Assembly (NCBI RefSeq): GCF_905220565.1
Contig: NC_059396.1
Coordinates: 4,933,206-4,997,205, forward strand
Direction of reading: 5' to 3'
From: Melitaea cinxia
Taxonomy: Eukaryota; Arthropoda; Insecta; Lepidoptera; Nymphalidae
Length of the DNA stretch: 64,000 nt
A model generated the notes under the pieces. The model made no database searches. It was given only the letters and a program-made list of their open reading frames with translations, and was not told where the DNA came from. Below are positions 1 to 13,026 of this stretch, one piece after another; position 1 is the stretch's first letter; every line of letters starts with the position of its first letter. The position numbers were made by a program, and so were the translations under genes.

Positions 1-2652
1 GGGCAGGAAGCCGTTATAAAACGCTACAAATACATATGTCAAAACGCTGTAATATTTTCAAGTGTTAATCAACAAAAAAGCTACCTCCGCTTGCGACGAA
101 ATTAAACACACTTATAGAGTTTTTATACGTATTATAATATTGTTAATTGATCCGGCCATCATGCTGCGAATAGATTAATATAATTTTATTGTAATACGAA
201 GCTTTGACTTGTGACACGATTTTGACATAAGTGACAGTTTAGATCGATACGCAAAAACTGAGATTAATTAATTATTTATTTATTACTGACCACCGAGTGT
301 GTAGTTGACCTTCAGCTGCACGACCCTGGTGTTTTTTGTTTGATGGGTACCTACTAATATCAAATTAGTGTTATTTAATAAGCCATTAAATTCATAAACT
401 CTTAATAATCATGTTAGATTTTGATTACATCTTTTAAACTTTATACGTTAATAGAGACGACTAAATAGACCAAGTAAACCTTAAATCGACATACGTAAAA
501 CATATAACAAAATGATTTTCTAAAATAATAATTTAAACGTCCTTAAGAACTTACTAAAAATTATTTATAAACGTATATAGTACGTATAAACGAACCCTAA
601 GTACCGGTAATATCTAAATTGTACAATTATTGGAACCCATTGATTATTTCATTACAATATATTTCGACATTTTAACAAATCAATTAATATATCGGAGTCG
701 GCAGGCCACGAACATGTCACTTCTAACACCCATCACCAGTTATTAGGTCCACTGAAACCGATCCACTTTTTATATGTTGTATTTTTTGCACCCCAATGAC
801 TAAGCCGTGATATTAAAACGCTATTAGTATAGATTGAGGCACGATATATCATTTTAGGGCGGTGATTTTATCGCTCCTAAATGCGGACAGGAATTTCGAT
901 GTCTCGATTTTTTTATATGGTTTTTGCGAGGCCGAAAACAATGTTCGGAGTGCCATTAACGGTTTGGACGTTGTATTAATGCGAAATGAATGTTGGGTTG
1001 TATGATGATTGTTTATGTGCGAATCGATTCGACGTTCGCGTCAGAGCGGACCTCCCGGTTCTCGCGCTTTGTTGGTGGCAATCGTACCTATTCTTTATAC
1101 ATATTATTTGTTTTTTTTTTTTTTTTAATCTTTATTTGGATTATCTATCAATGAGACTCTGTAGTTCTAGGTTTTTGTTTTAAATTTTTCCTCACAGCTC
1201 ATTCAGAAAATTTATTTGTTGCACATGCCTATAAACTTGCAATAAATCTGAAAAAAATGAGAAGATTTAAGACCCGAAGTTATTGAATTGCAGAAAAATA
1301 AATCGAATGGATTAGTAATTAAACGTTATAAACAAACGTAAAACACAATTAAAAAGGTTATACTTTACTCAGTTTCAATTCACACTCATTCGATGATTGT
1401 TAAGCGTTCATGCATGAAATAACGAATGGATTAAGTAAGGATGACATCAGGTATTTTCATTAGCCATGCTGACTTTTATTGAAATCGGCTTTTCATTGTA
1501 AATAGTAAGCTTAAATTAATTATTTAAATATATTTTTTAAATATTTGAGTATAAATCTTGGAAAATTATGTAAATGAATCGCTAAATTTGAACTAAGGGT
1601 AAAAACTCGGGAACAGCTGGACTGATTCGGCTATTTCTTTAAGTTTTCCTTGCTTTTTAGAAATATTTTTTAAACAACGATCATTTCAACTGAAATGCGT
1701 TTGACAGTTTGCAAGACATGACAACGTCTGTTGGATCAACTAGTTCATTAAAAAGTAATTAGGTATTTAATTTAAAGTCACAGGTAGTTGTCAGCGTTGT
1801 ACAAGAATATTTCTGTTTAGTTTACTTTTTATTAGGTTCGATTTTTTATTAATATCACACGGAGAGCCGCTTTATTATTTACACTTATTCGAAATAATTC
1901 ATAAACTGCCCCGTCATAGACAATTCATCAGACGCGTGATGAATTCGATGTAGAATAAGAAACGGCTACCAGTGCTCATAAAAGTCCAGAAGGGACGGAA
2001 GGTTTTTTCATATCATTCGCACTGGGAGGCGGCCACACTGACTTCAATAGCACCGGCCCTATCAGTAAACATAATAAAAACTTAATATTTACGTTCACTC
2101 CAAACAATAGATTTACAATAAGCAAGTACTGTAAAAATGCTATCCAGTGCTCGCTTTTTCAATCTGACAATTCAATAATATACTTTATGTTTAGGTAATA
2201 GGGATCACTTCTAAAAATGTGTCGTATGACACTTATGTCATTTTTAATTACCTCTTTTCGGGACTTATTTGTAGTTGCGTATTGTTTTAGAAGGATATTT
2301 ACGTTTCGTAAGAGATAAGTTTGAAAAGGCTTCGTGATTCATTCGACGTTTTCATATTTATTTATCGGCGGTAGGCTGTTTGTATTTCTTAGTAGTATAC
2401 GAGTTGTCGAGGTTATTAAGTCATATTTTGCGTCAAACGGACGAGTGAAAAATAGGTATTCAAGAGACAAGTTCAAACATTTATTTAATAGATTCGGTTA
2501 TAAGTTGGTAAAAGAACGTGCTAATTAAAGTAGACAAGAGTATTATTTCCCAAAAATTTATACGAGGACCATTTTTTTTAACCTTTTAATATTACATTTA
2601 GATGGACTTAAATTTAGAAGTAACCACATGATAAAACAAATGACTTTATGTG
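1..2652. other. intergenic, no gene recognised
   Basis: AT-rich DNA with only short chance ORFs. A stretch at about 1575-1680 (aaaactcgggaacagctgga and following) resembles the interior of the short Helitron at 34674-34878 and is probably an eroded copy. Nothing else recognised. Confidence 0.6.
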
Positions 2653-2981
2653 GTGTGATTACGGCAGTAAGGAATATAGCCACCCCCTCTCTTCCCGTAG
2701 GTGCCGTAAGGGGCGACTAAGGAATAACACAGTTCCAATACCACCTTGGAACTTAAAAAGCCGACCGATAACCATCCAACTGTTGGTATTGAAATACACA
2801 GGCCGAAGACCACGTCCTTGCAGCGGCCGAAGAGCACCGTCTTCGGCGCGATAAAGCCAGCCCTGCGCGGTTACCAACCCACCTACCTAGCGTGGTGATT
2901 ATAACACATAAGTTCGCGTTATTTTCGGCGCGATCTTGGGGAGGCTTATGTCCAACAGTGAACTGTGATAGGCTGAAGTGA
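2653..2981 (+). mobile_element. RTE-like LINE 3' end, 5' truncated
   Basis: Shares tcttcccgt..gcgactaag..ataacacagttcca, a rich middle segment and the terminal aggcttatgtccaacagtga / gataggctga with copies at 42710-43037 and 58713-59033. The same terminal motif ends the RTE reverse-transcriptase fragment at 10557-11075, so I assign RTE by that link. Confidence 0.65.
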
Positions 2982-3056
2982 AACCAAATAATATAGAAGA
3001 TGTTAAATCTTTAAAAAAAAATAACCTACAAGGAACTAAATATGTACCTACAATTA

Positions 3057-3319
3057 GGGCCTGTTTCACCAGTTCTGGATAACGCTATTTGATGGAGCTG
3101 ATAGAAAAAGTTTTTGATTCATTATTCTTTTTACCATCGAATTCTATCATATTTATGAGAATTTTTTATTCGGATATATTAATCTTAAACTTGCAGTTAA
3201 ATGATTGAGGAGAAACAGGTTCTAATGGCCTATTCTACCTCTCGCTATCACAGTCTGTTTGTATCGGCATCCGTCAAATAATGAATAAAATAAAAATCCA
3301 CGACTGGTGAAATAAGCCC
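3057..3319. mobile_element. Harbinger-like MITE with TTA target duplication
   Basis: Ends are GGGCCTGTTTCACCAGT and the inverted match GGGCTTATTTCACCAGT (15 of 17). It is flanked by TTA at 3054-3056 and 3320-3322. The 263-bp size, TIRs and 3-bp TTA duplication fit PIF/Harbinger-type MITEs. It has no coding capacity. Confidence 0.7.
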
Positions 3320-3663
3320 TTAATATGCAATATAGAAATATGTACCTAGTGGGTTACAATTTTACTAAAATTAAGGTTTCAGTTAATAAAGTTTCACCTT
3401 TTTATGGGGCAATTTTCTTAAATTCTTTATTTACTTCATAGTTGAGAATTTATTTGGAAAATTTTCAAGGGAAAGAACATTTATGCCATGATGTAATCAT
3501 GTAATATATCCACGATTTGATTTTGGACTTATGTTGATAAATTAAGTTTATTTATTCGTTATTTCATTACAAGCCTATATCGAAACTACATCAATATTTA
3601 ATCAGAAATAACTTTTATTTATTTTATACAACTACAAACAAATGTACAGTGCCACCTCCCAAC

Positions 3664-3946
3664 TAGAAAAAAGGTCAGGCTCAACCAGATCATGTATCTG
3701 GACCGGATCAGGATAGAATGAGGCATGCCAGATCCGGCAAGCTCTATCAGGACCAGGACTGGTCCAGACAAGGATAGCCTGATGTAAAATATAATCAAGT
3801 ATGGTAAGGCATACTGGATCAGGACCCGGTCCGGTCCAGATCAGGATAGCCTGATGTAAAATATAATCAAGTATGGTAAGGCATACTGGATCAGGACCCG
3901 GTCCGGTCCAGATCAGGATAGCCTGAAAGAAATTACGAGAACTGAG
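3664..3946. repeat. 72-bp-period minisatellite, copy 1
   Basis: Starts with tagaaaaaaggtcaggctca and is built from ggaccggatcaggatag / gatgtaaaatataatcaagt units, with gatgtaaaat at 3781 and 3853 (72 bp apart). The same opening and the same units recur at 58235-58712. Confidence 0.85.
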
Positions 3947-4144
3947 CCTGAATCGCGCTATTAATGTTTTTAAGCGCACTTAGTATATATATAGTTATTA
4001 GGACAGTCTAGCAGGGAGTCCATTTCTACAGGTGGAGCAGTCGTAAGTAATAGGAAATAGTTAATTAGTAGTTAAATATTAGAAATTAATAAATAAAATT
4101 TAATTAATAATAATAATTAATTAATAACATAAAAATAATTGATA

Positions 4145-7100
4145 CTAGCTGTGCCCGCGGCTTCGCCCGCGTTGAAATCAGTGTGTCACAAAGTTTTCTC
4201 GGCAAACTTCCGGTGAAACTCTCATCAAAATCGGCTTAGCTGTTCCGTAAATCTTCCTCTTGAAGCTCTCTCTCCATTGGTGAAACCGCATAAAAATCCG
4301 TCTAGTAGATTTTGAGGGAATCGATCACATACATTTTTGGGGACTTTGTTTTATAATACACTAACTGTTGCCCGCGACTACGTCCGCGTGGTTATTAAGA
4401 TATGTATTGCTATTAAGATGTTTAATGCAATTTTTTTTTATTTCAGTCACTTGAAATGCTTATATCACACTGAGTAACTTTTAAAAGGCACAATTTAGTA
4501 TAATTTAATAGTTATTTTTATAAAACCTCTCTATATATCACATTTTTAGATTTATTTTCAGGATGCAGTATAAATAACCTATCAGGCGAACTTATAGCTG
4601 CTGTATATGTTTCGTACAAACTATCAACCCCAATCAAAGCCCCTTAGCGGTGGAATATCGCAAAATCCGTTTTTAGCGGAAATCTACTAACTATAATCTA
4701 ATTTCAAATTTAATCTTTGTCCATCCTGGATGGTTGGACCATCCAGCGGTTTTTGAGTTCTTGTGATGAGTGAGTCAGTGACCTTGCTTTTATATATATA
4801 TAGATTACAATGCATTATTTGGACCCCTCCTCACCATCTATAGAGCATACATTTTAAATTTCAAGTCTCTTACTTCAAAACATAGGACTTTGATACAAAC
4901 TTCCAACCCCCGTTTTATCCCTTTAAGAGTCGAGTTTTGTAAAATGCGTTCTTAGCGGATGTCTACACCCTATAAAGAACCTACCTGCCAAAGTTCAATT
5001 TTGTAGCTGTTATAATTTCGGAGATTTCCTAATGAGTGAGTCAACCTACCATCCCCCGTTTTTACCCCAAAAGGGAGTTAATTTCTTAAGATGCATTATT
5101 TGGACACCTTCTCATCATCTATAGAGCATACATTTTAAATTTCAAGTCTCTTACTTCAAAAACATGGGACTTTCACACAAACTTCCAACCCCCGTTTTAC
5201 CCCCTTTAGGGGTCGAATTTCGTAAAATCCGTTCTTAGCGGGTGTCTGCGCCCTATAAGGAGCCTTCCTGTCAAATTTCAAGTTTGTAGGTGTTTATAGT
5301 TTCGGAGATTTCGTGATGAGTGAGTCAACCTACCATCCCCGTTTTAACCCCAAAAGCGAGTTGATTTCTAAAGATACATTATTTGGACACCTTCTCACTA
5401 TCTATTGAGCATACATTTCAAATTTCAAGTCTCTTACTTCAAAAACAAAGGGCTTTCATACAAACTTCTAACCCCCGTTTTACCCCCTTAGGGGTTGAAT
5501 TTCGTATTTCGTATTCGTTCGTTATTTTCGCCAAATTTCAAGTTTGTAGGTGTTATAGTTTCGGAGATTTCGTGATGAGTGACCATTCGCTTTTATATAT
5601 ACTAGCTATGCCCGCGGCTTCGTCCGCGTTGAAATTAGTGTGTCACAAAGTTTTCCCGGCAAACTTCCAGTGAAACTCTTATCAAAATTGGCTTAGCCGT
5701 TCCGTAAACCTTCCCCTTGCCAATGTTGGAGACCTCTCTCCAACGGTGAGCCGCATGAAAATCCGTTTAGTAGATTTTGAGGGAATCGATCACATACACT
5801 TTTGGGGACTTTGTTTTATAATACACTGACTGTTGCCCGCGACTACGTCCGCGAGGTTATGAAGATATGCATTACTGTTAAGATGTTTAACGCGAATTAT
5901 TTTTTTATTTCAGTCACTTGAAATGCATATCAAACTGAGTAACTTTTAAAAAGGCACAATTTAGTATAATTTAATAGTTATTTTTATAAAACCTCTCTAT
6001 ACACCACATTTTAGGTTTTATTTTGAGGCTGTTTATGTTTCATACAAACTATCAACCCCAATTAAACCCCCTTAGCGCTGGAATATCGTAAAATCCGTTC
6101 TTAGCGGACGTCTGCTAACTATAATCTGCCAAATTTCATCTTTGTCCATCCTGGATAGATAGACCATCGAGCGGTTTTTGAGTTCTTGTGATGAGTGAGT
6201 CAGTGACCTTCCTCTTTTATATATATATAGATTACGACGCATTATTTCGACACCTTCTCACTATCTAAAGAGCATACATTTTAAATTTCAAGTCTCTTAC
6301 TTCAAAAACATAGAACTTTCATAGAAACTATCAACCCCCCTTTTACCCCTTAGGGGTCGAGTTTCGTAAAATACGCCTTATAAGGAATCTACCTACCAAA
6401 TTTCAAGTTTGTGGCTGTTATAGTTTCGGAGATTTCGTGCTGAGTGAGTAAACCTACCATCCCCCGTTTTAACCCCAGAAGGGAGTTGATTTCTAAAGAT
6501 AGATTATTTGGACTCCTTTTCATTATATATAAGGCATACATTTTAAATTTCGAGTCTCTTACTTCAAAATCATGGGACTTTCATACAAACTTCCAACCCC
6601 CGTTTTATCCCCTTAGGGGTTGAATTTCGTAAAATCCGTTCTTAGCGGATGTTTACACTCTATAAGGAGCCTTCCTGCCAAATTTCAAGTTTGTAGGTGT
6701 TATAGTTTCGGAGATTTCGTGATGAGTGAGTCAACCTACCATCCCCCGATTCAACCCCAAAAGGGAGTTGATTTCTAAAAATATATTATTTGAACACCTT
6801 CTCATCATCTATAGAGCATACATTTTAAATTTCAAGTCTCTTACTTCAAAATCATAGGACGTTTATACGAACTTGCAACCCCCATTTCACCCCCTTAGGG
6901 GTCGAGTTTCGTAAAATCCGTTCTTAGCGGATGCCTACGTCTTATAAGTAGCCTACCTGCCAAATTTCAAGTTTGTAGGTGTTATAGTTTCGGAGATTTC
7001 GTGATGAATGACCTTTCGCGTTTATATATATTACTAGCTGTGCCCGCGGCTTCGCCCGCGTTGATATGAGTGTGTCACAAAGTTTTCCCAGCAAACTTTC

Positions 7101-9078
7101 AGTGAAACTATTATCAAAATCGGCTTAGCCGTTCCGTAAACCTTGAAGCCCTCTCTCCATTGGTGAAACCGCATGAAAATCCGTTCAATAGATTTTAAGG
7201 GAATCGATCACAATTCACATACACTTTTGGGGACTTTGTTTTATAATACACTAACTGTTACCCGCGACTACGCTCGCATGGTGAAGATATGCATTACTAT
7301 TAAGATGTTTAACGCAATTATTTTTTTATTTCAGTCACTTGAAATGCTTATCACACTGGGTAACTTTTTAAAAGCCACAATTTAGTAAAATTTAATAGTT
7401 ATATTTATAAAACCTCTCTATACACCACATTTTTAGTTTTATTTTCAGGCTGCAGTATAAAAAACATATCAGGCAAACTTATAGCTGTTGTAAATGTTTC
7501 ATACAAACTATCAACCCCAATTACACCCCCTTAGCGGTGGAATATCGCAAAATTTGGTCTTAGCGGACGTCTACTAACTATAATCTACCTCCCTGCCAAA
7601 TTTCATCTTTGTCCATCCTGGATGGATGGGACTATCCAGCTATTTTTGAGTTCTCGCGATAAGTGAGTCAGTGACGTTTCTTTTTTATATATATACATTG
7701 CTATGCATTATTTAGACAACTCCTCACCATCTATAGAGCATACATTTTAAATTTCAAGCCTCTTACTTCAAAAATATAGGATTTTCATACAAACTTCCAA
7801 CCCCCGTTTTATCCCCTTGGGGGTCGAGTTTCGTAAAATCCATTCTTAGCAGATGTTTACGCCCTATAAGGAACCTACCAGCCAAACTTCAAGTTTGTGG
7901 CTGTTATAGTTTCGGAGATTTCGTGATGAGTGAGTCAACCAACCATCCCCCGTTTTAACCCCAAAAGAGAGTTGATTTCTAAAGATACATTATTTGGACA
8001 CGTCCTCACCATGAATAGAGCATACATTTTAAATTTCAAGTCTCTTACTTTAAAAAAAATCGCACTTTCATACAAACTTCCACCCCCGTTTTATCCCCTT
8101 AAGGGTCGAGTTTCGTAAAATTCGTTCTTAGCGGATGTCTACGCCTTATAAGGAACTTACCTGCCAAATTTCAAGTTTATAGCTGTTATAGTTTCGGAAA
8201 TTTCGTGATAAGTGAATCAACCTACCATCCCCCGTTTTAAACCCAAATGGGAGTTGATTTCTAAAGATACATTATTTGGATACCTTCTCGCCATCTATAG
8301 AGCATACATTTTAAATTTCAAGTTTCTTACTTCAAAAACATAGGACTTTCATACAAACTTGCAACCCCCGTTTTATCCCCTTAAGGGTCGAGTTTCGTAA
8401 AATCAGCTCTTAGCGGATGTTTACGCCCTATAAGAAACCTACTTGCCAAATTTCAAGTTTATAGCTGTTATAGTTTCGGAGATTTTGTGATGAGGGAGTC
8501 AACCTACCATTCCCCGTTTTAACCCCAAAAAAAGTTGATTTCTAAAAATACATTATTTCGACACCTTCTCACCATCTAAAGAACGTACATTTTAAATTTC
8601 AAGTGTTTTACTTCAAAAACATGGGACTTTCACACAAACTTCCAGCCCCCGTTTTACCCCCTTAGGGGTCGAATTTCGTAAAATTCGTTCTTAGCGGATG
8701 TCTACGCCTTATAAGGAGCTATCCTGCCAAATTTCAAGTTTTTAGGTGTTATAGTTTCGGAGATTTCGTGATAAGTGAGTCAATCTACCATCCCCCGTTT
8801 CAACCCCAAAAGGGAGTTGCTTTCTAAAGATACATTATTTGGACACCTTCTAACCATCTATAGAGCATAAATTTTAAATTTCAAGTCTCTTACTTCAAAA
8901 ACATAGGACTTTCATACAAACTTGCAACCCCCGTTTTACCCCTTTAGGGTTCGAGTTTCGTAAAACCCGTTCTTAGCGGATGCCTACGTCTTATAAGGAG
9001 CCTACCTGCCAAATTTCAAGTTTGTAGGTGTTATAGTTTCGGAGATTTCTTGATGAATGACCTTTCGCGTTTATATAT
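4145..9078 (-). mobile_element. composite Helitron / 283-bp tandem-repeat array, three higher-order blocks
   Basis: Three blocks begin at 4145, 5602 and 7034 with the same sequence (on + actagctgtgcccgcggctt). Read on the - strand this is a Helitron 3' end: a GC-rich hairpin followed by CTAG and then T. Each block holds an ~630-660 bp Helitron-like unit (4145-4804, 5602-6231, 7034-7697) followed by tandem ~283-bp units carrying ccaacccccgttttaccccc and gtttcggagatttcgtgatg: about 2.8 units in blocks 1 and 2 and about 4.9 in block 3. The copies are similar but diverged. No Rep/helicase ORF is present, so it is non-autonomous. Confidence 0.75.
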
Positions 9079-9270
9079 ATTATAGATAGATTATTATAGA
9101 TTATTATAGATTATAGATTATAGATAGAGTATATAGATTTAAAGTAAAAACAAATAAATAATGCATTGGAAAAGTAAACGGAAATAAATATCATAACAAT
9201 GATGTTAAGTAACATATTTATAATATAAATTCGCTTTTATTTTTTTCAAGAATATACATTCGTGTTTTTT

Positions 9271-9430
9271 AAAAGGACCGGACCGAACCGGCTGATCAGG
9301 ATGAGATGAGATTTCCTGGTCGGGTCCAGATCAGGAAATCTCATCTCATCCTGATCAGGTCCAGAGAAATCATCTGCGTTACACGCCTTATCTAGTCCTG
9401 ATCAGGCATGCCTGGTCCGGTCCTTATAAG
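9271..9430. repeat. palindromic element with 27-bp perfect hairpin
   Basis: Outer inverted ends are aaggaccggacc and ggtccggtcctt. The inner arms 9292-9318 and 9332-9358 are exact reverse complements separated by 13 bp. The vocabulary (ggaccgg, gatcagg) is shared with the 72-bp minisatellite. Confidence 0.8.
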
Positions 9431-9439
9431 GAAGACGAA

Positions 9440-9665
9440 AAAATTTCTACTCGGGCTGATGGTAAGCGGCAACCGTTGCCTCTGGACGTCTCCAACACCA
9501 ACTTCTCCAATAGTTCCGATATTCACTACATGAGCATAACATTACTTAAGAGCAGAATTAATTGGTTGTAATCTTCTATAAAGTTGAGGTATTTCACCAC
9601 TCGGGCTGCTCCAGATTTTAAGCAGGATATTTCCCGCTGTTCTCCACCTCACAGAATAAAATTTT
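9440..9665. mobile_element. diverged copy of a dispersed 'gatggtaagcg' element
   Basis: Shares ctgatggtaagcg, acgcctgcaa-like, gtaaggtcgaggta and cgggctgctccatattttga-type segments with 21180-21475 and 26778-27055. The class is not determined; there are no TIRs or ORF. Confidence 0.55.
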
Positions 9666-10556
9666 ATTTAATGCCAGTATTTCACACTTGTCAGGACTCC
9701 GTAACTAAAAATTTAAATTGAAATTGCTTCAAGCGAAATTAAACCATAACTCACCCACGAATACAATCTACTTTAAAGTGATGAATAAAAGAATTCTTGA
9801 AATTATGACCATTGGTCTATCAGTCTTTAGTCCTTCAAGAGTAGAATTTCATGGTGGTTTTTTAGTAGACAAACTCCAAACGACAGCCAATGACACATAC
9901 GTCTTTAGAACTGTAATCTCTAATAAAAGATAATAAGACTCATATTTTAATAACACGTACAAAATTATAGAAACAAATAGACATCTTTAATTAGTAACGC
10001 TACCGTTTCCATGAATGAACGTAAACTGTCATTTTCACTTGTCATTGCATATTAAACTCTATTGAGTTGTGATAAGGAAAACGTTTTTCTTAAGCTATTA
10101 AAGTTTTGTAGTAGGTAGATATATTTTTTATTTTATGTGTTCCTTTGGGATGTTTCTGATAATTTGTCTTCTTCACAACGAACTACTTAAAAAAAACTAT
10201 TGTAAGTTATTGTTAAACTTCTCCTTCTGTTTAACACTGTATTGTAATAATCCTAACATGATTGCCAAGTTCTGGTCAAATTTATTAGCTACCCCATAAA
10301 ATGATGATGATCATCAATACATCACGTAGACAGCTATTGTTTATTTTGCTCACAATAAGAAATATCCGTCCTTAAAAGATTGCCCATTAACTCATGATAT
10401 TAGCAATAGAAAGTTGTGCTTTTGTGATGTAGATAAAGTAGACTAAGTTTCCGTAACATTATTGAAAATTATAGAAGCATATTAGTAGAAGATAATATAA
10501 ATGATGAAAACTGTCCACAATTATTAAGCTTATTATTATAAAGAATGTTCGTTAGT

Positions 10557-11075
10557 CAGTCAATCAGTCAGTCAGCTCAGCCTATTGCAGTCCACTGCTA
10601 GATATAGGCCTCCCCAAGTTCAAGCCAGACATCCCAGTTTTCCGCAATCCTCATCTAGCCTACAGCGGCAATCTTACGTAGATCGTCGGTCCAACTGGCC
10701 GGAGGACGTCCATCACTGCGTTTGCCAAGAGGCGGTCTCCACTCCAGGTTCCGTCTGCTCCAACGGCCATCGGTCATGCGACACAGATGACCAGCCCACT
10801 GCCACTTCAACTTGCTAATTCTGTGGGCTATGTCGGTTACTTTCGTTCTCTCGCGAATAGTCTCATTTCTAATCCTATCTTTGAGAGAAACCCCAAGCAT
10901 AGCCCGTTCCACTGCACGTTGAGCGACTTTAAACTTGTGGACCAGTCACTTCGTCAGTGTCTACGTCTCGGCTCCGTATGTTAACACAGGCAGGACGCAT
11001 TGCTCGAAGACTTTTGTCTTCAAGCATTGTGGAATCTTCGAAGTGAAGACTCGACGAAGCCTTAGTTCATTAGTA
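10557..11075 (-). mobile_element. RTE-type LINE, 3' fragment with reverse-transcriptase C-terminus
   Basis: On the - strand 10912-10655 encodes MLGVSLKDRIRNETIRERTK, a KWQWAGHLCRM block and a GRWSRRNLEWRPP block, the characteristic end of RTE-clade LINE polyproteins. It then runs into a tail ending ggactgcaataggctga and a (CTGA)n tail. TTAGT appears on both flanks and may be the target duplication. It is 5' truncated and not functional. Confidence 0.85.
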
Positions 11076-11934
11076 CAATACAACAATTGCAAAGATTTAT
11101 AGACTTACTGTCTATCGTTTCAAGCAAGACATAATTTGTAATGGTTAAAGTAATGTTTATTATTCATTCAAGAGTAGAATTTCATGGTAGTTTTTTAATG
11201 GACAAACTCCAAACGACAGTCAATGACGCATACATCCATAGAACTGTAATCTCTAATAAAAGATGATAAGACTCATATTTTAATGACATTTATAAAATTG
11301 TAGAAACAAATAGACATCTCTAATTAGTAACGCTACTGTTTCTATGAATGAACGTAAACTGTCATTTTTACTTGTTATTGCATAATAAACTCTATTTAGT
11401 TGTCATAAGAAAAAAGTTTTTCTTAAGCTATTAAGGTTTTGTAGTAGATATATTTTTTTATTTGTTATTTAATGTGTTTCTTGGGGGTGATTTCTGATAA
11501 TTTATCTTCTTTACAACGAAATACAAAAAAAAAAAAAAAAAAAACTATTGTAAGTAATTGTTAAACTTCTCCTACTGTTTAAGACTGTATTGTAATAATC
11601 TAAACATGATTGCCAGGTTCTGGTCAAATTTATTAGCTACCCCATAAAATGATGATGATCATCAATAAATCACGTAGACAGCTATTGTTTACTTTGCTCA
11701 CAATAATAAATATCCGTCCTTAAAAGATTGCCCATTAACTCATGATATTAGCAAAAGACTAGAAAGTTGACGCTTTTGTGATGTAGATAAAGTAGACTAC
11801 GTTTCCGTAACATTATTGAAAATTATAGAAGCATATTAGTAGAAGATGATGAAACCTGTCCAAAATTATAAAGCATATTATTAGAAAGAATATTCGTTAA
11901 TACGTTATAACAATTGCAAAGATTTATAGACTTA

Positions 11935-13026
11935 CGGTCTTATTCATAAAAAAAAGCTTATAGAACGATTATAACCTCATTAGTTAAAATGCTCGATAAG
12001 CTTATAAAACGTTCGATAAAATTGTCTATTCATTACAGTTATATAAACCGTCTTTAACTAATAAGCATCTATAAGCAAAAATGTTGCCATTACTGTGAAG
12101 TTCGCAAAAAAAAACTTGACGAACTTACTGAATCGACCACAGATAACGTGTATCGATCACGTATCGATTGACCAAATACGTCTGATCATAGTCAATATTA
12201 CGGCTTAAAAGCATATTTTGGCATATTTTATTTACGAAATGTCAAGTGTTTTCAAACCAACGGTCGTCGTGCAATTTGTCTTGAAGCTGAGTGTCGTGCA
12301 AGTGCACGTGCAACTCGGGTACAAATCCGACTGATGGTTGCTTGCTTGCAATCCATGGTGGTCTCCAGCGTCTTTTTGAACCTGTAATGGCAATATAGGA
12401 TTTACACAAGGATTCATGTCGTACCTACAATAATTTCGTTTATGATGTTATAACATAATATATTGTTCAGATTGTAAAAACTTACCTCTCGACGACCCCA
12501 ACATCTTATTGCCGTTAAAACTTGAATTTCAGGTGATGTACCAGAACCTCTTCTATCTAAGTTGAGATCATCACGTACGAAGTTAATTATATAAGTCGCA
12601 GTAGATTTCTTAAAGCGATAACGCTTCCGAAAGTCTTTGTCGTTCAAAGAAAACGGATCACTCCTGCTTTTGTTCGACGCGTGCTATTTTCAAGTTCAAT
12701 AGTTTCAATGACATCTAAGCTGTGTAAAGCTTGGATTTTTAATAATGCAGTTTTTAAAGTTATTTATTTATTACAACAAACAACTTTACAAAATAACATT
12801 GACAAACAATTTGTGTGTCAAACGCCAGTTTCTTATTAATCAGCTGTTGTGAGTTCGGCCATCTTGCATCTTATAGTACTGTTATAGTAGGGTCCATAAC
12901 TTTGTGATAGGTTTATAGAACTGTTTAGTGTTATAATGCTGTTATGAATACAATTTTTTGCCAATGTTCTTATAGCGAGCTTATAGAACACTTTAGGTGT
13001 TCCATAACTTTTTATGAATAAGACCG
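11935..13026 (-). mobile_element. PIF/Harbinger DNA transposon, internally degraded
   Basis: Perfect 18-bp TIRs CGGTCTTATTCATAAAAA at both ends, flanked by TTA (11932-11934 and 13027-13029). Length 1092 bp. Subterminal repeats of cttatagaac occur near both ends. The - strand interior encodes pieces of a Harbinger transposase. The empty site is visible in the paralogous copy A of the surrounding duplication (gacttactgtctatcg). Confidence 0.9.
12230..12690 (-). pseudogene. Harbinger transposase remnant (HARBI1-like)
   Basis: The - strand reads DPFSLNDKDFRKRYRFKKST, a FVRDDLNLDRRGSG..SPEIQVLTAIRCW block, then a good donor (GAGAG|gtaagt). A following block in a shifted frame reads QATISRICTRVARALARHSA. 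Both resemble the N-terminal region of Harbinger/HARBI1 transposases. The DDE catalytic core is absent and the reading frame is broken. Confidence 0.75.

Noticed and set aside
3632..3979. 115-residue - strand ORF with LIWTGPGPDPVCLTILDYIL repeats
   Set aside because: It is the same 72-bp minisatellite (copy 1) translated in another frame.
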